Source of the DNA: Arenibacter antarcticus
GTDB lineage: Bacteria; Bacteroidota; Bacteroidia; Flavobacteriales; Flavobacteriaceae
Reading direction: 5' to 3'
NCBI RefSeq assembly: GCF_041320605.1
Contig: NZ_CP166679.1
Coordinates: 3,210,001 to 3,274,000, forward strand
DNA length: 64,000 bases
Under the pieces are notes generated by a model, which searched no databases, had not been told where the DNA came from, and saw only the letters and a program-made list of their open reading frames with translations. Position 1 is the first letter of the stretch. The number at the start of each line of letters is the position of its first letter. Below, one piece after another: positions 34,474 to 44,371 of the stretch. A program made the translations under genes and the position numbers.

Positions 34474-35439
34474 TTAGTTACTGGCTAATTTTGATGGTTG
34501 CTCCAATAAGCTTTCGTTATAATAAGCGGCCTCCCGGACAATCTTTCCCTCCTCGTTAAAATCATCGATAAAAAAAACGGGAAGCACTACCGCCATTTTA
34601 TCTGATTTTCGAATTAAGTGAAAGTTCCACCACGATTGAACCACACGTCCATTACCCATCTCATATTCTAAATAATCTGGATAGCCGGACATCTCGATAT
34701 TGACCACCTCATATTTTTCTAAAAATGCCTTGTCCTGGTCCTTTTGGTCCGCCAAAGAAATCCCTCGGGTTTTAAACGAGTTGAGGTCACCAAACGTAAC
34801 GTCTTCATCATAAAAACTATAGGCTTTTTCCATATCTCCATTTTCTAGGGCATAGATCATTTTTCTGACCGTGTTTATATTCTCATGATGGTTATAGATG
34901 GTGCCGTTTGTCCTATCTACAAAACTGGCTCGTATCTCATCTATTACGCTCCCATTACTGTAGTTAATTATGGTTTTAATTTTATTGTCTTTGGTAAGCG
35001 TATATAATCGGTGGGCAGCAGCGTCTATTTTAACTCCTGAACCTTTGTCCACTCCTTTTAACTCTACCCAGGTCTGTACCCAGACTTCCCCCTTGTCATT
35101 ATCTTTCTTGTACTCAATGGCATCAGGATAAGCACCAGGAAAAGGAGTTACGGAGTAATAATCCAACCGATTAAAATAAATCATTTGGTTTCCAAGAAAT
35201 CCGGTTTTGTCCAATCCCTGATTCTTTGGTTCGTTTGAGGTGCCCGAATAGCCTTTAAAATCGTCGGTCAAATAACTTGCCATTTTAATAGAGTCGCCCG
35301 CCACTGAGGCTTTAACAAATTCGTCTACTACCTGTATGGCTGGATGTTCTATATAGACATTTCCGTTTGTTTTCTTTTGTCCAAATGTGGCCGTTATGCT
35401 TAAAAAAGCGAGTACAAAGAGTGTGGTTTTTGTTTTCAT
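34474..35439 (-). CDS. Exported tandem NTF2/SnoaL-like protein
   Basis: The 321-residue protein has a signal peptide (FLSITATFGQ) and two NTF2-like units (about 35-165 and 185-315). The second begins RKMIYALENGDMEKAYSFYD, the usual start of a SnoaL-like cone fold. Function unknown; such proteins often bind small ligands. No catalytic residues can be assigned. Confidence 0.75.
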   Translation of the reverse strand: MKTKTTLFVLAFLSITATFGQKKTNGNVYIEHPAIQVVDEFVKASVAGDSIKMASYLTDDFKGYSGTSNEPKNQGLDKTGFLGNQMIYFNRLDYYSVTPFPGAYPDAIEYKKDNDKGEVWVQTWVELKGVDKGSGVKIDAAAHRLYTLTKDNKIKTIINYSNGSVIDEIRASFVDRTNGTIYNHHENINTVRKMIYALENGDMEKAYSFYDEDVTFGDLNSFKTRGISLADQKDQDKAFLEKYEVVNIEMSGYPDYLEYEMGNGRVVQSWWNFHLIRKSDKMAVVLPVFFIDDFNEEGKIVREAAYYNESLLEQPSKLASN

Positions 35440-36321
35440 CGTATTTATCTATTTATTGGTTTCCTACAAGTATAATTTTATTGGTTGTTTCTTACTTTTG
35501 GTATTCAACCCAAGCAATGTTACACTTCAGGTAAATTAGAATATCATTACCATGGCTTGGTAACCGTAAAACATTAGGCCTATTTTAGAATTGTGGGGGG
35601 GGAATGCGTTTGGGGGAACTAGTGTGAAAGGAAATGATTTCCTATCTAACTTAAATTCCAATCAGGACGAATGAATGGTTTAACTGTCCGAAGACATATT
35701 TTTTTTTATCCAATAAAAATTAGAATTCGAGTGGCAAATTCAAGGACCAATATGGCTTTATCCTATATGATTTCGCAGCAGCAATGTCTTTGTGAATACT
35801 AGCTGCCAGTTGACTATTTACAAATAGGAAAGGTTATTAAGACCTAACTGGGTATTTTCTTGTTAGTGAATTTTGTAAGCATAAAATCCATGGGAGGCTA
35901 GATGGTCTTTACATAGCTTAAAAAAGATGAACTCCCTTGTTCATGGGTTATCTGAATTAAACATCCAAAAGAATGGTATATAGGAAATAATCATTTTAAA
36001 GAATATACAATTTATGAGGGTCAATATATAATCTGTATTCGGTAAAATATAGGCTATATATCACTTATGATATACGCTATATTTGTAAAGAGCACCTTAT
36101 CCTCCAATGAAAATTGGATTAGGTTTCTTTGATTAATGAAGTGAAAAAGTTGCAGAAAGAGAAGGAATACAAAACTGTATTTAATTTCAAATCAGTCCAT
36201 TTTTAATTTAGTAGTAATGGTCGAGTTACCCCCATAGAGACCCAATAATTTGGTAGCTTTCTTAAAAAAGGTACTCGATTAATGTGTTGGATACATAAAA
36301 TTTCACACTAAACAATAACCA
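35440..36321. other. Long intergenic region with one dyad
   Basis: This gap of 882 bp lies between divergent genes and is AT-rich apart from a run of G near 35596. A dyad TATATCA-CTTA-TGATATA lies around 36057-36074. I recognise no gene remnant or RNA gene. Confidence 0.45.
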
Positions 36322-37134
36322 ATGACAATCAGCCTTAAGCAGAAACTACGTAACAATCAAATTATTTACGGGACATGTATACTATCTACCTCCCCTATAT
36401 GGTCTAAGGTTGTAAAAGGCAGCGGATTGGATTTCGTTTTTTTGGATACGGAACACATTCCTATGGACAGAACGGAACTCACTTTTTTGTGCCAAGTGTA
36501 TAGTGCTCATGGTCTGTCTCCAATTGTCCGTATACCTAGCCCCGATCCTTATGCAGCGTGTATGGCCAAGGATGCTGGTGCTGTGGGAGTATTGGCACCC
36601 TATATTGAGAGCGTATCTCAAATTCAACAAATGGTGGGAGCCACCAAATACAGGCCATTGAAAGGCGATCGATTACAAAATATACTAACAGGGAAGGAAG
36701 CGTTATCTGTTGAAATGAAAACCTATTTGGAGCAGTTCAATTTGGACAGTTTGTGTTTAATAAATATTGAAAGTACCGTTGCGGTGGAGCGTTTGGACGA
36801 ACTCCTTAGTATTCCTGGATTAGATGGTATTGTGATAGGTCCCCATGATTTATCCATTAATATGGGATTGCCAGAGCAATATGATGATCCTGATTTTGAA
36901 AGGACGGTCAAGCAAATCATAAACAAGGCGAGAAGTAAGGGGATTGCTGCTGGAATACATTTTCCGGCCCATCCAAATTATCAGATTAAATGGATTAAGG
37001 AAGGCGCTAATATAGTATTGCACAGTTCGGACTTGCAACTTTTCAGTAAAAAACTCTCCGAGGACATGAATACTATAAAAAATGCCGTGGGAGATGGTCA
37101 TGATATATCCGATGGAAATACACTGGCTATATGA
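36322..37134 (+). CDS. HpcH/HpaI family aldolase
   Basis: The 270-residue TIM-barrel protein matches class II pyruvate aldolases: VFLDTEHIPMD near the start, GVLAPYIES, and GLDGIVIGPHDLSINMG, with the metal-binding Glu of CLINIES. Such enzymes split 2-keto-3-deoxy sugar acids into pyruvate and an aldehyde. It is followed after 57 bp by a glycoside-hydrolase-like gene, which suggests a shared role in uronic or deoxy-sugar breakdown; that link is inference. Confidence 0.88.
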   Translation: MTISLKQKLRNNQIIYGTCILSTSPIWSKVVKGSGLDFVFLDTEHIPMDRTELTFLCQVYSAHGLSPIVRIPSPDPYAACMAKDAGAVGVLAPYIESVSQIQQMVGATKYRPLKGDRLQNILTGKEALSVEMKTYLEQFNLDSLCLINIESTVAVERLDELLSIPGLDGIVIGPHDLSINMGLPEQYDDPDFERTVKQIINKARSKGIAAGIHFPAHPNYQIKWIKEGANIVLHSSDLQLFSKKLSEDMNTIKNAVGDGHDISDGNTLAI

Positions 37135-37191
37135 CAAGAGTTAGAGTCCTACACGAGATCAATTGATTACTAAGCAATTTAAAGACTTCAT

Positions 37192-39657
37192 ATGAATACC
37201 ATCCTTAAACCGTTTTTGATATTACTTTGCATGATCGGGCTAAATCCAACCACCTTATTTGGGCAGATGATAGATTTGAGTAAATCGAAAATTATCTGTC
37301 TAGAAAAAAAAGATCCGCTTGTATTGAACGCTATTTCTGTTTTACAGGAAGAAATAGGTAAAAGAAGTGGTATTATATTAAACAAGGGAAGCAAATTTCC
37401 AAAACAACTTCATAGTACTATAGTTGTAGGGCTAGAAGGAAGGTTAAATAAATTCCCAATGGAGTATCAGCAGCTGATTGCATCAATGCCCGTAATAAAA
37501 GCTGAGGGATATAAAATAGCAGTGATACCCAAAGAAAATGTAGTTCTGGTGGTAGGCCACGATTCAAGGGGAGTGTTATACGGCATTGGAAAACTATTAA
37601 GGAAATTGGAAGTTTATCCGGGACAAATTTTACTGTCCGACGATGTACATATCGCATCTACCCCTAAATTTCCTATTAGGGGTCATCAAATGGGCTACAG
37701 ACCTAAAACTAATGCTTATGATGCTTTTTCGGTGCAGCAATTTGACGACTACATCCGTGATATGGCCATTTTTGGCGCCAATAGCATTGAAATAGTGCCT
37801 CCTCGTACCGATGATGATTTCACGAATGTACACATGAAAATCCCGGCCATTGAAATGATTGTGGAACAATCAAAGATCTGCGATCGTTATGGCATGGACG
37901 TGTGGATGTGGTATCCCAATATGGGTTCGGATTATACCCATCCAGACTCCCTAAAAGTAGAAATTGAAGAGCGACGCCAGGTATTTAAAGTCATTCCCCG
38001 TTTGGACGCTCTCTTTGTTCCTGGGGGAGATCCCGGGGATTTGGAGCCGGATGAATTGTTTAATTGGTTAAAAATTCAAGCAGAAGTGCTAAACGAATAC
38101 CATCCCAATGCCAAAATATGGGTTTCCCCACAGGTTTTCAGACCTACCAAAGCTTGGTTTGACGCCTTTTATGAGCATATAAACAAAGAGTACTCTTGGC
38201 TTGGAGGGGTTGTCTTCGGTCCTTGGATAAAAACTCCTATTAAAGAAATCGCAGATCGTATTAATCCTGGTATTCCTATAAGGCGATATCCCGATATCAC
38301 CCATAATTTAAGCAGTCAATACCCTATCCCCCATTGGGATTTAGCTTATGCAATTACCCTGGGGAGAGAATCGATCAACCCACGACCACAAGACCAGAAA
38401 TTAATACATAATGCCTTTGACCAATTTGGACAGGGAAGCATTAGTTATTCCGAAGGAACTAACGATGACGTAAATAAAATAATTTGGAGTGATCAGGATT
38501 GGGATCCAGAAACTCCGGTTATGGAAACATTGCGCGATTATACGCGCTATTTTATTGGATCCAAATATACCGAAACCGTATCCCAAGGATTAATGGCACT
38601 GGAAAACAATTTACAAGGTCCACTACTCAATAACGATGGTGTAATTAGAACCCTGCAGCAATGGCAGGATATGGAAAAACAGGCCTCTGAGGAAGTACTA
38701 GGTAATTTTCGTTTTCAAATGGGGCTTATTAGGGCCTATTTTGATGCTTATCAATATAGAAGGTTGCTTTATGAGACCGAATTGGAGCAGCAGGCACGAG
38801 AAATATTGTCTTCGGCAAAGTCTATAGGCCCAATTAACGCTATAGAAAAAGCAAAGGAGATCTTGTATTTGGCCAAACAAGAACCTATTATGCCCCAATG
38901 GAAATATAAATGCCTTTCCTTGGCCGATGATTTGTTTAACAGTATTGGTGCCCAGCTGACCGTAGAAAAACATTTCGCTGCCGGGGGCCGTGGAAATTTT
39001 ATTGATAATATAGATGTGCCATTGAATGATGGGATGTGGTTGATAGATCAACTTGCAACCATTGAGGAAAATGGAAGCGAAACGGATAAATTGGTCGCTA
39101 TAAACCAATTATTGGAGCGAAATAATCCTGGACCGGGGGGGTACTATGATAATTTTGGAACGCCAAGGAGTTGGAATAGGGTAGTTTCCAATTATAGTTA
39201 TAAGGAGGACCCAGGTGGATTGAAATCGCCCAGAGTCAGTTTTGGTGTAGGTTTAAAAGGAGAGGAATGGGTACATGAAATTACGGCCATAGGCTTTGAC
39301 GGACATACAACACCATTATCGTGGATGAATCAGGTAACCTCCTTATATGATGAGCCTTTGAAGATGGTCTACAATAATTTGGACCCTAAAGGTTCCTATA
39401 TCATTAAAGTGGCGTATACGGGACGCTTTCTTTCAAAAATAAAATTGACCGCGGAGAATACGCTTGTGCACGACTTTATAACGACCGGAGTTCAACCTAT
39501 TTATGAGTTTAAAATTCCAACTGCTGCATTGCAGGATGGTGTGCTGGAGCTGGAATGGACATGTGGCGAAGGAGAACGGGGAGCTCAGGTATCCGAAATA
39601 TGGATCGTTAACCAAGATGAATTAAAAAAAGAGGAGTCCTTGAGGCAAAAGCCTTAA
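37192..39657 (+). CDS. Secreted glycoside-hydrolase-like protein
   Basis: The 821-residue protein has a signal peptide (ILLCMIGLNPTTLFGQ) and a GH20/GH67-type N-terminal alpha/beta domain ending in GHDSRGVLYGIGKLLRKLE (about 115-145). A TIM-barrel region follows (about 160-440), with FGANSIEIVPPRTDDD and VWMWYPNMGSDY, and then helical and C-terminal beta domains. This resembles alpha-glucuronidase-like and hexosaminidase-like hydrolases, but I cannot fix the family or substrate. Acidic residues in the barrel are plausible catalysts. Confidence 0.7.
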   Translation: MNTILKPFLILLCMIGLNPTTLFGQMIDLSKSKIICLEKKDPLVLNAISVLQEEIGKRSGIILNKGSKFPKQLHSTIVVGLEGRLNKFPMEYQQLIASMPVIKAEGYKIAVIPKENVVLVVGHDSRGVLYGIGKLLRKLEVYPGQILLSDDVHIASTPKFPIRGHQMGYRPKTNAYDAFSVQQFDDYIRDMAIFGANSIEIVPPRTDDDFTNVHMKIPAIEMIVEQSKICDRYGMDVWMWYPNMGSDYTHPDSLKVEIEERRQVFKVIPRLDALFVPGGDPGDLEPDELFNWLKIQAEVLNEYHPNAKIWVSPQVFRPTKAWFDAFYEHINKEYSWLGGVVFGPWIKTPIKEIADRINPGIPIRRYPDITHNLSSQYPIPHWDLAYAITLGRESINPRPQDQKLIHNAFDQFGQGSISYSEGTNDDVNKIIWSDQDWDPETPVMETLRDYTRYFIGSKYTETVSQGLMALENNLQGPLLNNDGVIRTLQQWQDMEKQASEEVLGNFRFQMGLIRAYFDAYQYRRLLYETELEQQAREILSSAKSIGPINAIEKAKEILYLAKQEPIMPQWKYKCLSLADDLFNSIGAQLTVEKHFAAGGRGNFIDNIDVPLNDGMWLIDQLATIEENGSETDKLVAINQLLERNNPGPGGYYDNFGTPRSWNRVVSNYSYKEDPGGLKSPRVSFGVGLKGEEWVHEITAIGFDGHTTPLSWMNQVTSLYDEPLKMVYNNLDPKGSYIIKVAYTGRFLSKIKLTAENTLVHDFITTGVQPIYEFKIPTAALQDGVLELEWTCGEGERGAQVSEIWIVNQDELKKEESLRQKP

Positions 39658-39729
39658 CGAACTTTAGAAAACCAAATATTTTTATAATTTCAGTTTTTAA
39701 AACTTAAAAAATGTTAAATATTAGCACAT

Positions 39730-39749
39730 AACTAACCGATAGTTTAGTT
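39730..39749. promoter_or_regulatory. TetR operator candidate at its own promoter
   Basis: AACTAA-N8-TTAGTT overlaps an exact -7 box TAGTTTTG at 39745-39752, 18 bases before the tetR start. The same half-sites with the same N8 spacing recur before the next gene (40352-40371). Confidence 0.6.
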
Positions 39750-39769
39750 TTGTCTTGTAACTATAAATA

Positions 39770-40333
39770 ATGGCACGAAAAAAAGAATATATAGAAGAAG
39801 AAGTTATTGATAAAGCAATGCATTTGTTTTGGCAAAATGGCTACGAAAATACGTCGATGAATATGCTGGAGAAAGAAATGGGTATCAATAAGTTTTCTAT
39901 CTATTCCAGTTTTGGAAGTAAACATGGCGTTTTTATAAGGAGTTTAAAAGCCTACAAAGCGAAGGTGAATTTTATGTTTGAAGAATTTAAGAATGCTTCT
40001 AATGGAGTTGAGGACATTAAGAAATTTTTCTATGATTCAATTGCTATTAGTGCTCTTGAAGGAAATTATAAAGGCTGTTTAGTAACCAATACCTATAATG
40101 AGTTTTCTGAAAGTGAGGACAAACTTATAAAAGAAGAAATGGCTTCATTTATGAGGAACCTGAAGGGTTTGTTTATAGAAAAATTAAAAATGGACACAGC
40201 AAAGGATGAAGAAACGATACTAAAACAAGCTAATTTTTTGTTGTTGGCAAAGCATGGTTTAGCAGCGGCAGCAAGAGTTAACAGTAAAGAGGAAATTGAA
40301 GATTATATTGAATTGACATTCAGAAACATATAA
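39770..40333 (+). CDS. TetR/AcrR family transcriptional repressor
   Basis: The 187-residue protein has an N-terminal HTH (KAMHLFWQNGYENTSMNMLE, recognition helix through NKFSIYSSFGSK) and a helical ligand-binding C-terminal domain. It precedes the AhpD-like gene, and matching palindromes flank it, so it probably represses both itself and that gene in response to an unknown ligand. Confidence 0.9.
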   Translation: MARKKEYIEEEVIDKAMHLFWQNGYENTSMNMLEKEMGINKFSIYSSFGSKHGVFIRSLKAYKAKVNFMFEEFKNASNGVEDIKKFFYDSIAISALEGNYKGCLVTNTYNEFSESEDKLIKEEMASFMRNLKGLFIEKLKMDTAKDEETILKQANFLLLAKHGLAAAARVNSKEEIEDYIELTFRNI

Positions 40334-40344
40334 AACTTTTTTTT

Positions 40345-40378
40345 ATTAAATAACTAAACTATTATTTAGTTATTTAAT
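40345..40378. promoter_or_regulatory. Perfect 34-bp palindrome, TetR operator candidate
   Basis: Arms of 14 bp (40345-40358 and 40365-40378) with a 6-base centre contain AACTAA-N8-TTAGTT, the same element as upstream of tetR. It lies 28 bases before the AhpD-like start codon. Confidence 0.65.
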
Positions 40379-40406
40379 AATACTTATATATTTAAAAACA
40401 GAAATT

Positions 40407-40970
40407 ATGACAACATTGAAAGTACACAATATGGAAACTGCCCCTGAAGACAGCAAAGCATTATTGGAAAATTCTCAAAAAGCATATGGTGCAATACCTG
40501 GATTACACGGTGTATTGGCAGGAGCACCAGGAATTCTTGAAGCGTATCAAACAATACATGGGTTATTTGTTAACTCATCATTCAATAATGAAGAATTAAC
40601 AGTGGTTTGGCAAACTATAAACGTAGAAAACGCTTGTCATTACTGCGTGCCCGCACACACTGGTATTGCAAAAATGATGAAGGTAGATGATACTATAACA
40701 GAAGCTTTACGCAACGAAACTCCTCTGGAGAATTCTAAATTGGAGGCGTTACGTACTTTGACATTAACTATTGTTCGTAATCGTGGGCATGTAACACAGG
40801 AAGACTTAGAGACATTTTATGCTGTTGGATATGACGAAAGACAGGTATTGGAGATTATTTTAGGTCTGTCTCAAAAAATAATGAGTAATTATGTTAATCA
40901 TATTGCCAATACCCCGGTGGATGCGGCATTTAAAAAATTCGCTTGGACTAAAGGGAATGAGGTTTCTTAA
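40407..40970 (+). CDS. Carboxymuconolactone decarboxylase/AhpD-like protein
   Basis: The 187-residue all-helical protein has the AhpD-type redox motif ENACHYCVPAHTG (E-x2-C-x2-C-x3-H) in the middle. Members act as alkylhydroperoxidases or decarboxylases. Control by the upstream TetR protein fits a stress response. The gene's own frame stays open after its stop into a remnant (40983-41225). Confidence 0.88.
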   Translation: MTTLKVHNMETAPEDSKALLENSQKAYGAIPGLHGVLAGAPGILEAYQTIHGLFVNSSFNNEELTVVWQTINVENACHYCVPAHTGIAKMMKVDDTITEALRNETPLENSKLEALRTLTLTIVRNRGHVTQEDLETFYAVGYDERQVLEIILGLSQKIMSNYVNHIANTPVDAAFKKFAWTKGNEVS

Positions 40971-40982
40971 TTTCTAAAAATC

Positions 40983-41225
40983 GCAGGTTTTTATAATGGT
41001 TCATCTACATTTGTTATTACGGAAGGTATTGTAAGTTCATTAAAAGCTAGAGATTTTCATTTATTCCCAGTATACATGACTAAACAAAGTGAAGGTGCTT
41101 ACCAAAATTTTTTAGTTTATAATAACTATGATACAGGGCACCCCAGACAATTACTCACAGCTTTGTTGGGCGAGGCTATTGTTTCATCTGGTGTAAGTCC
41201 TGAACAAGCTGCAGCTTGTATTTAA
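40983..41225 (+). pseudogene. Gene remnant, unknown family
   Basis: About 80 codons without a proper start read as convincing protein: FYNGSSTFVITEGIVSS, ARDFHLFPVYMTKQSEGAYQ and NNYDTGHPRQLLTALLGEA, ending in QAAACI and a stop. The first ATG (41076) would give only 49 residues. It may be the 3' end of a gene whose 5' part was lost. I do not recognise the family. Confidence 0.5.
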
Positions 41226-41409
41226 ACAGATACTTACTGAAGTTTTTGTATAATAGGGATAAGAGGGGTTAAAGTGAGTTGAAATTAGCATTAACGGTTC
41301 CAATTAAGAAATAGAACCTATGAAATGAGCATGACCGAAAACTGGTCGCAAACACGAATGAAGATATGTGAATTACATATGACCGTTAAAAAACAATAAA
41401 TATCTACAT
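41226..41409. promoter_or_regulatory. fabF leader region
   Basis: The region from 41320 to the fabF start closely matches the arsR leader on the other strand (15609-15744): the shared blocks are ATGAAATGAG, CGAATGAAGATATGTGAA, ATGACCGTTAAAAA and CAATAAATA.CTACATATG. Confidence 0.65.
41325..41399 (+). CDS. Leader small ORF upstream of fabF (24 codons)
   Basis: It encodes MSMTENWSQTRMKICE, then LH, then MTVKKQ and a stop 10 bases before the fabF ATG. The arsR leader has the same peptide with a 17-residue insertion in place of LH. Conservation of frame, spacing and both ends suggests a translated leader peptide or a conserved cis-acting RNA; which one is unknown. Confidence 0.45.
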   Translation: MSMTENWSQTRMKICELHMTVKKQ

Positions 41410-42651
41410 ATGAAAAGAGTAGTAATAACAGGTTTGGGAGCGTTGACTCCAATAGGAAATTCAGTAGATGAATTATGGAAAAGTGCTATTAGTGGCAAAA
41501 GCGGTGTGTCCAAAATCACCAAGTTCGACCCATCATTGTTCAAAACAACTTTTGCAGGTGAGTTAAAGGATTTTACCCCTGAAAAACACCTTGTTCGGAA
41601 CGAGATAAAACGAAGTGATCGCTTTACGCAATATGCCCTCTATTCTGCAACTGAAGCAATCGATGATAGCGGCCTAGATATAAAGACCCTTTCTCCCTTT
41701 GATATCGGTGTTATTTGGGGATCAGGTCAAGGAGGAATGCAGACCTTTGAAAATGAGGTGATGAACTATACTCTGGAGGGGAAGCAGCCACGTTTCAATC
41801 CATTTTTTATTCCAAAGATGCTTGTGAATATGGCTTCGGGAATGATCGCTATGAAATTTGGATTGATGGGAATCAACTATACGGCAGTATCCGCTTGTGC
41901 CTCTTCAAACTCAGCGATTATGGATGCTTTTAATTACATACGTTTAAACAAAGCAAAAGTAATGATTACTGGAGGGTCGGAAGCTCCCATTACCGAAGCT
42001 TCTATTGGAGGTTTTAATGCCATGAAAGCGTTATCGACCAGAAATAACGATCCACAACAGGCCTCTAGACCTTTTGACGTGGACAGGGACGGATTTGTAA
42101 TGGGAGAAGGAGCGGGCACTTTGGTCCTTGAAGAATATGAACATGCCAAAAAACGTGGCGCAAAAATCTATGCCGAAATAGTAGGTGCTGCAATGACCGA
42201 CGATGCCTACCACATCTCCACAACGCACCCTGAAGGTATTGGTGCAATAAAAGCGATGGAATTGGCGATGGAAGAAGCAAAATTGAATCCAGAAGAGGTC
42301 AACTATTTAAACGCCCATGCTACCTCTACTAATGTGGGGGATTTAAGCGAGATGAAAGCCGTGGAGAAAGCATTTAAAAATAACTTCAATAACCTTAAGA
42401 TTAGTGCAACAAAATCAATGACGGGACATTTAATGGGGGCTGCAGGGGCTATTGAAGCAATTCTGTCGATTAAGGCGATAGAAAACAATATAATCCCCCC
42501 AACCATCAACACCGTTAAAATTGATTCCGAAATTCCCAAATCAATGCCTATAGTTATTAAAGATGCAGTTGAGAGTAAAGTTAATGTTGCCATGAGCAAC
42601 ACCTTTGGTTTTGGCGGGCATAACGCAACAGTAATTTTTAAGGGTATCTAA
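41410..42651 (+). CDS. fabF: Beta-ketoacyl-ACP synthase II-like enzyme
   Basis: The 413-residue thiolase-fold enzyme condenses malonyl-ACP with acyl-ACP. The Cys-His-His triad is present: SACASSN (about C163), NAHATSTNVGD (about H301) and KSMTGHLMGAAG (about H340). The C-terminal GFGGHNATVIF is typical. There is no acpP or other fatty-acid gene nearby, so it is probably an accessory paralogue rather than the housekeeping copy. It has a conserved leader shared with arsR of the metal island. Confidence 0.9.
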   Translation: MKRVVITGLGALTPIGNSVDELWKSAISGKSGVSKITKFDPSLFKTTFAGELKDFTPEKHLVRNEIKRSDRFTQYALYSATEAIDDSGLDIKTLSPFDIGVIWGSGQGGMQTFENEVMNYTLEGKQPRFNPFFIPKMLVNMASGMIAMKFGLMGINYTAVSACASSNSAIMDAFNYIRLNKAKVMITGGSEAPITEASIGGFNAMKALSTRNNDPQQASRPFDVDRDGFVMGEGAGTLVLEEYEHAKKRGAKIYAEIVGAAMTDDAYHISTTHPEGIGAIKAMELAMEEAKLNPEEVNYLNAHATSTNVGDLSEMKAVEKAFKNNFNNLKISATKSMTGHLMGAAGAIEAILSIKAIENNIIPPTINTVKIDSEIPKSMPIVIKDAVESKVNVAMSNTFGFGGHNATVIFKGI

Positions 42652-42819
42652 AAAATGTTGAACTGTACTATTTTAAAATGGATGTAGCTTACCGTTGCTA
42701 CCCTTCTTCATGCTAATATTCCAGCGGGATTAGTACCAGTGGAGTATAAACTACCAGTATTTATAGCCTATAACGACGTTTAGGTAGGAGTTAACGTGAA
42801 TTAAAAAAATCACTTTCAA
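42652..42819. other. Short gap with possible gene scrap
   Basis: About 168 bp. A start-less frame reads LLHANIPAGLVPVEY, then KLPVFIAYNDV and a stop (ending near 42783), which looks like the 3' end of a lost gene. The evidence is weak. Confidence 0.3.
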
Positions 42820-43509
42820 ATGGAAACTATAATCAGGCCCAAAGTTTTGTTCTTTGACGTAAATGAAACACTTCTAGACCTAACTCCTATGAAAAAAAAA
42901 ATAGGTGACGTATTAGGCGGAAGAGAAGATCTATTATCCTTATGGTTTACAACCATGCTGCAGTATTCTTTAGTTGCCTCTGCTAGTGGACAATACGAAC
43001 ATTTTGGTGCTATTGGAGCAGCTACGCTACAAATGGTAGCAGCAAATAATGGGATTACCATTCCTGAGCAAGAGGCACGAAAAACCATTGATGAATCTTT
43101 AGGAGGTTTGCTAGCTCATCCCGATGTAAAACCTGCTTTATCCTCATTAAGAGAGGCTGGTTATAAATTAGTCGCTTTTACAAATTCATCCAACGAAGGA
43201 GTTGAAAAACAGTTTGAAAGTGCTGGCCTGACAACATATTTTGAGGAACGATTAAGTGTAGAAGATGTTGGGAAATTTAAACCATTTAGGGAAACCTATG
43301 ATTGGGGAGCTCGTAAAATGAAAGTAAAACCCCAAGAATGTATGCTTATTGCAGCTCATGGTTGGGATGTTGCCGGCGCACTTTGGGCTGGTTGGCGTGC
43401 TGCATTTGTTAGCAGACTAGGACAACAAATTTTTCCGCTAGCACCAAAAACAGAAATTTCAGTACCCGATTTAAAACAAGTAGCAGACATTTTAATAACT
43501 TATAAATAA
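42820..43509 (+). CDS. Haloacid dehalogenase, type II
   Basis: The 229-residue HAD-superfamily protein has motif I FFDVNETLLDL (nucleophile Asp), motif II FTNSSN, motif III Lys in GKFKPFRETYDWG, and motif IV-like AAHGWDVAGALWAGWRAAFV, which is characteristic of L-2-haloacid dehalogenases. It hydrolyses 2-haloacids to hydroxy acids; the natural substrate here may differ. It lies 31 bp before a lipoprotein gene. Confidence 0.9.
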   Translation: METIIRPKVLFFDVNETLLDLTPMKKKIGDVLGGREDLLSLWFTTMLQYSLVASASGQYEHFGAIGAATLQMVAANNGITIPEQEARKTIDESLGGLLAHPDVKPALSSLREAGYKLVAFTNSSNEGVEKQFESAGLTTYFEERLSVEDVGKFKPFRETYDWGARKMKVKPQECMLIAAHGWDVAGALWAGWRAAFVSRLGQQIFPLAPKTEISVPDLKQVADILITYK

Positions 43510-43540
43510 ACCATAGTACCCACTTATTTAAAAAACTTAT

Positions 43541-44353
43541 ATGAAAATTAATTTATTCGCTATTATTCTAAGTTTATCGTTAGTGTCCTGTGGCAGTAAT
43601 GACAAAAAGCAATCGCAAAATGAGGCCGCCCCGGAATTCCAAAATAAAGGCCATCAGTTGGTGTATGACATGGCGCAGAAAGTAGGGAATTACAGTAAAC
43701 TTATGGGCAAAAAAGATGTTGTATATACCTACACGTACGAAACCCCAGATGGAAAAAAGGATGTAGTTACAGAAAAGTACCTTTTTAAAGGGGAGCTTTC
43801 TTATGGTGCATATCATACACATGAGAGAACCCTTCCCCAACTTCAAGGTTTAATTGAGCAAGGTTTTGACGGTAGTGAATTCTGGCTAAAGCACAATGGA
43901 AAAATCTTAAATGATGAAAACCTTTTAAAAGGGGTAGTCTTTAATAGACCCACTAACTTCTATTGGTTTGCCATGATGCAAAAGCTATTGGATAAAGGTT
44001 TAAAATACGAGTATTTAGGTGATAAAAAGATAGAAGGTATTGAATATGACATTGTAAAAGTGACCTTTGATATAGCGGGAAAGAAAACCTCAGATACGTA
44101 TCAGCTGTACATAAACAAGGAGACAGCATTAGTAGATCAATTTCTTTTTACCGTAGCTGATTTTGATGTCATTGAAAATCCTTATTTGATGAAACTCGAA
44201 TACGAAAGTATAGATGGGCTTTTATTACCGACAAAACGAAAATATAAAATATCTACTTGGAATGCTGAAGTAACCAATGAGCCCTGGATAAAGGTGACTT
44301 GGTCCAATATTAAATTTCGTAACAGCCTAGCAAAAGAAGATTTTAAAAAATAG
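43541..44353 (+). CDS. DUF6503-like lipoprotein
   Basis: The 270-residue protein has a lipoprotein signal (SLSLVSC, Cys at 17) and a beta-rich body (YTYTYETPDGKKDVVTEKYL, then ESIDGLLLPTKRKYKIS). This resembles the DUF6503 family, found widely in Flavobacteriia and related to LolA-like folds. Function unknown. It lies between the dehalogenase and a hypothetical gene in one direction. Confidence 0.7.
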   Translation: MKINLFAIILSLSLVSCGSNDKKQSQNEAAPEFQNKGHQLVYDMAQKVGNYSKLMGKKDVVYTYTYETPDGKKDVVTEKYLFKGELSYGAYHTHERTLPQLQGLIEQGFDGSEFWLKHNGKILNDENLLKGVVFNRPTNFYWFAMMQKLLDKGLKYEYLGDKKIEGIEYDIVKVTFDIAGKKTSDTYQLYINKETALVDQFLFTVADFDVIENPYLMKLEYESIDGLLLPTKRKYKISTWNAEVTNEPWIKVTWSNIKFRNSLAKEDFKK

Positions 44354-44371
44354 AATATCGTTTAAATAAAA

